7,056 nt of DNA from Saprospiraceae bacterium (GTDB taxonomy: Bacteria > Bacteroidota > Bacteroidia > Chitinophagales > Saprospiraceae), in assembly GCA_020437045.1 (NCBI GenBank), contig JAGQWV010000162.1, positions 1-7,056 on the forward strand. The letters are read 5' to 3'. A model generated the notes under the pieces. The model ran no database searches and was not told where the DNA came from. It was given only the letters and a program-made list of their open reading frames with translations. Below, piece by piece: positions 6,930 to 7,056 of this stretch (the stretch's first letter is position 1; each line of letters begins with the position of its first letter). The position numbers were made by a program, and so were the translations under genes.

Positions 6930-6970
6930 AAAAAAGGAAGCGGCTCGCCGGGTGAACCGACGAGCCGCTT
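6930..6970 (-). terminator. Attenuator-type intrinsic terminator upstream of trpE
   Basis: Read on the minus strand, AAGCGGCTCG (6970-6961) pairs with CGAGCCGCTT (6947-6938), a U-G wobble (6960/6948) continues the stem, and CGG pairs with CCG (6959-6957 with 6951-6949) around a UUCAC loop, making a 14-bp stem. Two C residues then six T (6935-6930) follow. Read on the plus strand the wobble becomes a C-A mismatch; a T-run (6969-6973) also exists on that side, so some bidirectional activity is possible, but no plus-strand gene precedes it. Its place between a Trp-rich leader frame and trpE makes it the terminator of an attenuator. Confidence 0.88.
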
Positions 6971-6995
6971 TTTATAATTTACAAATAGTGCTCTA

Positions 6996-7056
6996 TCAAT
7001 ACACCCTCTTAAGTATATCGAAAGACCACCACCAGTTTTTGTTATTTGTTCTTTTC
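6996..7056 (-). CDS. trpL: trp leader peptide with WWW motif (5' end outside window)
   Basis: On the minus strand an open frame enters from the right edge and ends at TGA (6998-6996). The visible residues are KRTNNKNWWWSFDILKRVY. Three consecutive TGG codons (7034-7026) in a 19-residue tail are very improbable by chance directly upstream of trpE, and the composition (charged/Asn-rich start, Trp run, short basic end) is that of a regulatory leader peptide whose translation rather than product matters. The base at 7056 is G on the minus strand and in phase to be the last base of an ATG, which would make a 20-residue peptide beginning MKRTNNKN; this start is inferred, not seen. The stop lies 25 nt before the terminator hairpin. 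Confidence 0.82.
   Translation of the reverse strand, partial: KRTNNKNWWWSFDILKRVY

Larger units (their letters stand above)
6904..7056 (-). promoter_or_regulatory. trp operon leader (attenuator region), partial
   Basis: The stretch before trpE has the order expected of ribosome-mediated attenuation: a short reading frame with three tandem Trp codons (7034-7026), its stop (6998-6996), about 25 nt of AT-rich spacer, a strong terminator hairpin (6970-6938) with a T-run (6935-6930), and the trpE ATG. By the established attenuation logic, plentiful charged tRNA-Trp would let the ribosome reach the stop and allow termination, while shortage would stall it on the Trp codons and permit read-through. 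The only candidate competing pairing I find is weak (GGGUG at 7006-7002 with CACCC at 6954-6950). The promoter and start of the leader are outside the window. No T-box or TRAP-type (repeated GAG/UAG) array is evident. Confidence 0.85.

Noticed and set aside
6985..6996. Small ATAG/CTAT hairpin just after the leader stop
   Set aside because: The stem is only 4 AU-rich base pairs with a 4-nt loop; too weak to be called an antiterminator or pause hairpin.
1..7056. Mobile element, CRISPR array, defence genes or other undescribed system
   Set aside because: All substantial coding sequence is accounted for by seven trp genes and one partial surface protein; I found no long direct or inverted repeats, spacer arrays, transposase or tRNA-linked attachment site.

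Overview
This window is almost entirely one biosynthetic operon on the minus strand: a complete, contiguous set of seven tryptophan genes in the transcription order trpE-trpG-trpD-trpC-trpF-trpB-trpA (6903 down to 507), with no gene missing, fused or visibly broken. Together they take chorismate to tryptophan: TrpE/TrpG make anthranilate, TrpD adds the phosphoribosyl group, TrpF isomerises, TrpC closes the indole ring, and TrpA/TrpB cut off glyceraldehyde 3-phosphate and join indole to serine. The order of genes along the operon therefore does not follow the order of reactions exactly (trpC precedes trpF). Spacing is very tight: 5, 15 and 18 nt gaps between E/G, G/D and D/C, then overlaps of 1 nt (TAATG, C/F), 17 nt (F/B) and 4 nt (GTGA, B/A).

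Upstream of trpE (6904-7056) lies the best regulatory signal: a partial leader peptide with three consecutive Trp codons (WWW), a stop codon, and then a strong GC-rich hairpin followed by a T-run just before trpE. This is the layout of a ribosome-mediated trp attenuator. The leader start codon and the promoter lie beyond the right edge; the last base of the window is consistent with the G of an ATG.

At the left edge (2-187, plus strand) is the last 61 residues of an unrelated protein. Its repetitive beta-rich sequence and Gly-Cys near the very C-terminus resemble C-terminal domains of secreted or surface proteins of Bacteroidota. It converges on the trp operon, and the roughly 320 nt between them (188-506) holds one convincing plus-strand intrinsic terminator (410-449) and one weak one (319-343), with no gene that I can support.

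The organism is most likely a member of the Bacteroidota. The grounds are the trpEGDCFBA order with unfused genes, the sequence style of the enzymes (for example KHGNYGVSSVSGSSN in TrpD, an MNRI start in TrpA, GEFGGAFIPEML in TrpB), AT-rich start regions with little Shine-Dalgarno sequence, and the left-edge domain. I cannot place it more finely with confidence. I see no mobile elements, CRISPR arrays, tRNA or rRNA genes. I do not see evidence for an undescribed system here; the attenuator is the part most worth a second look.
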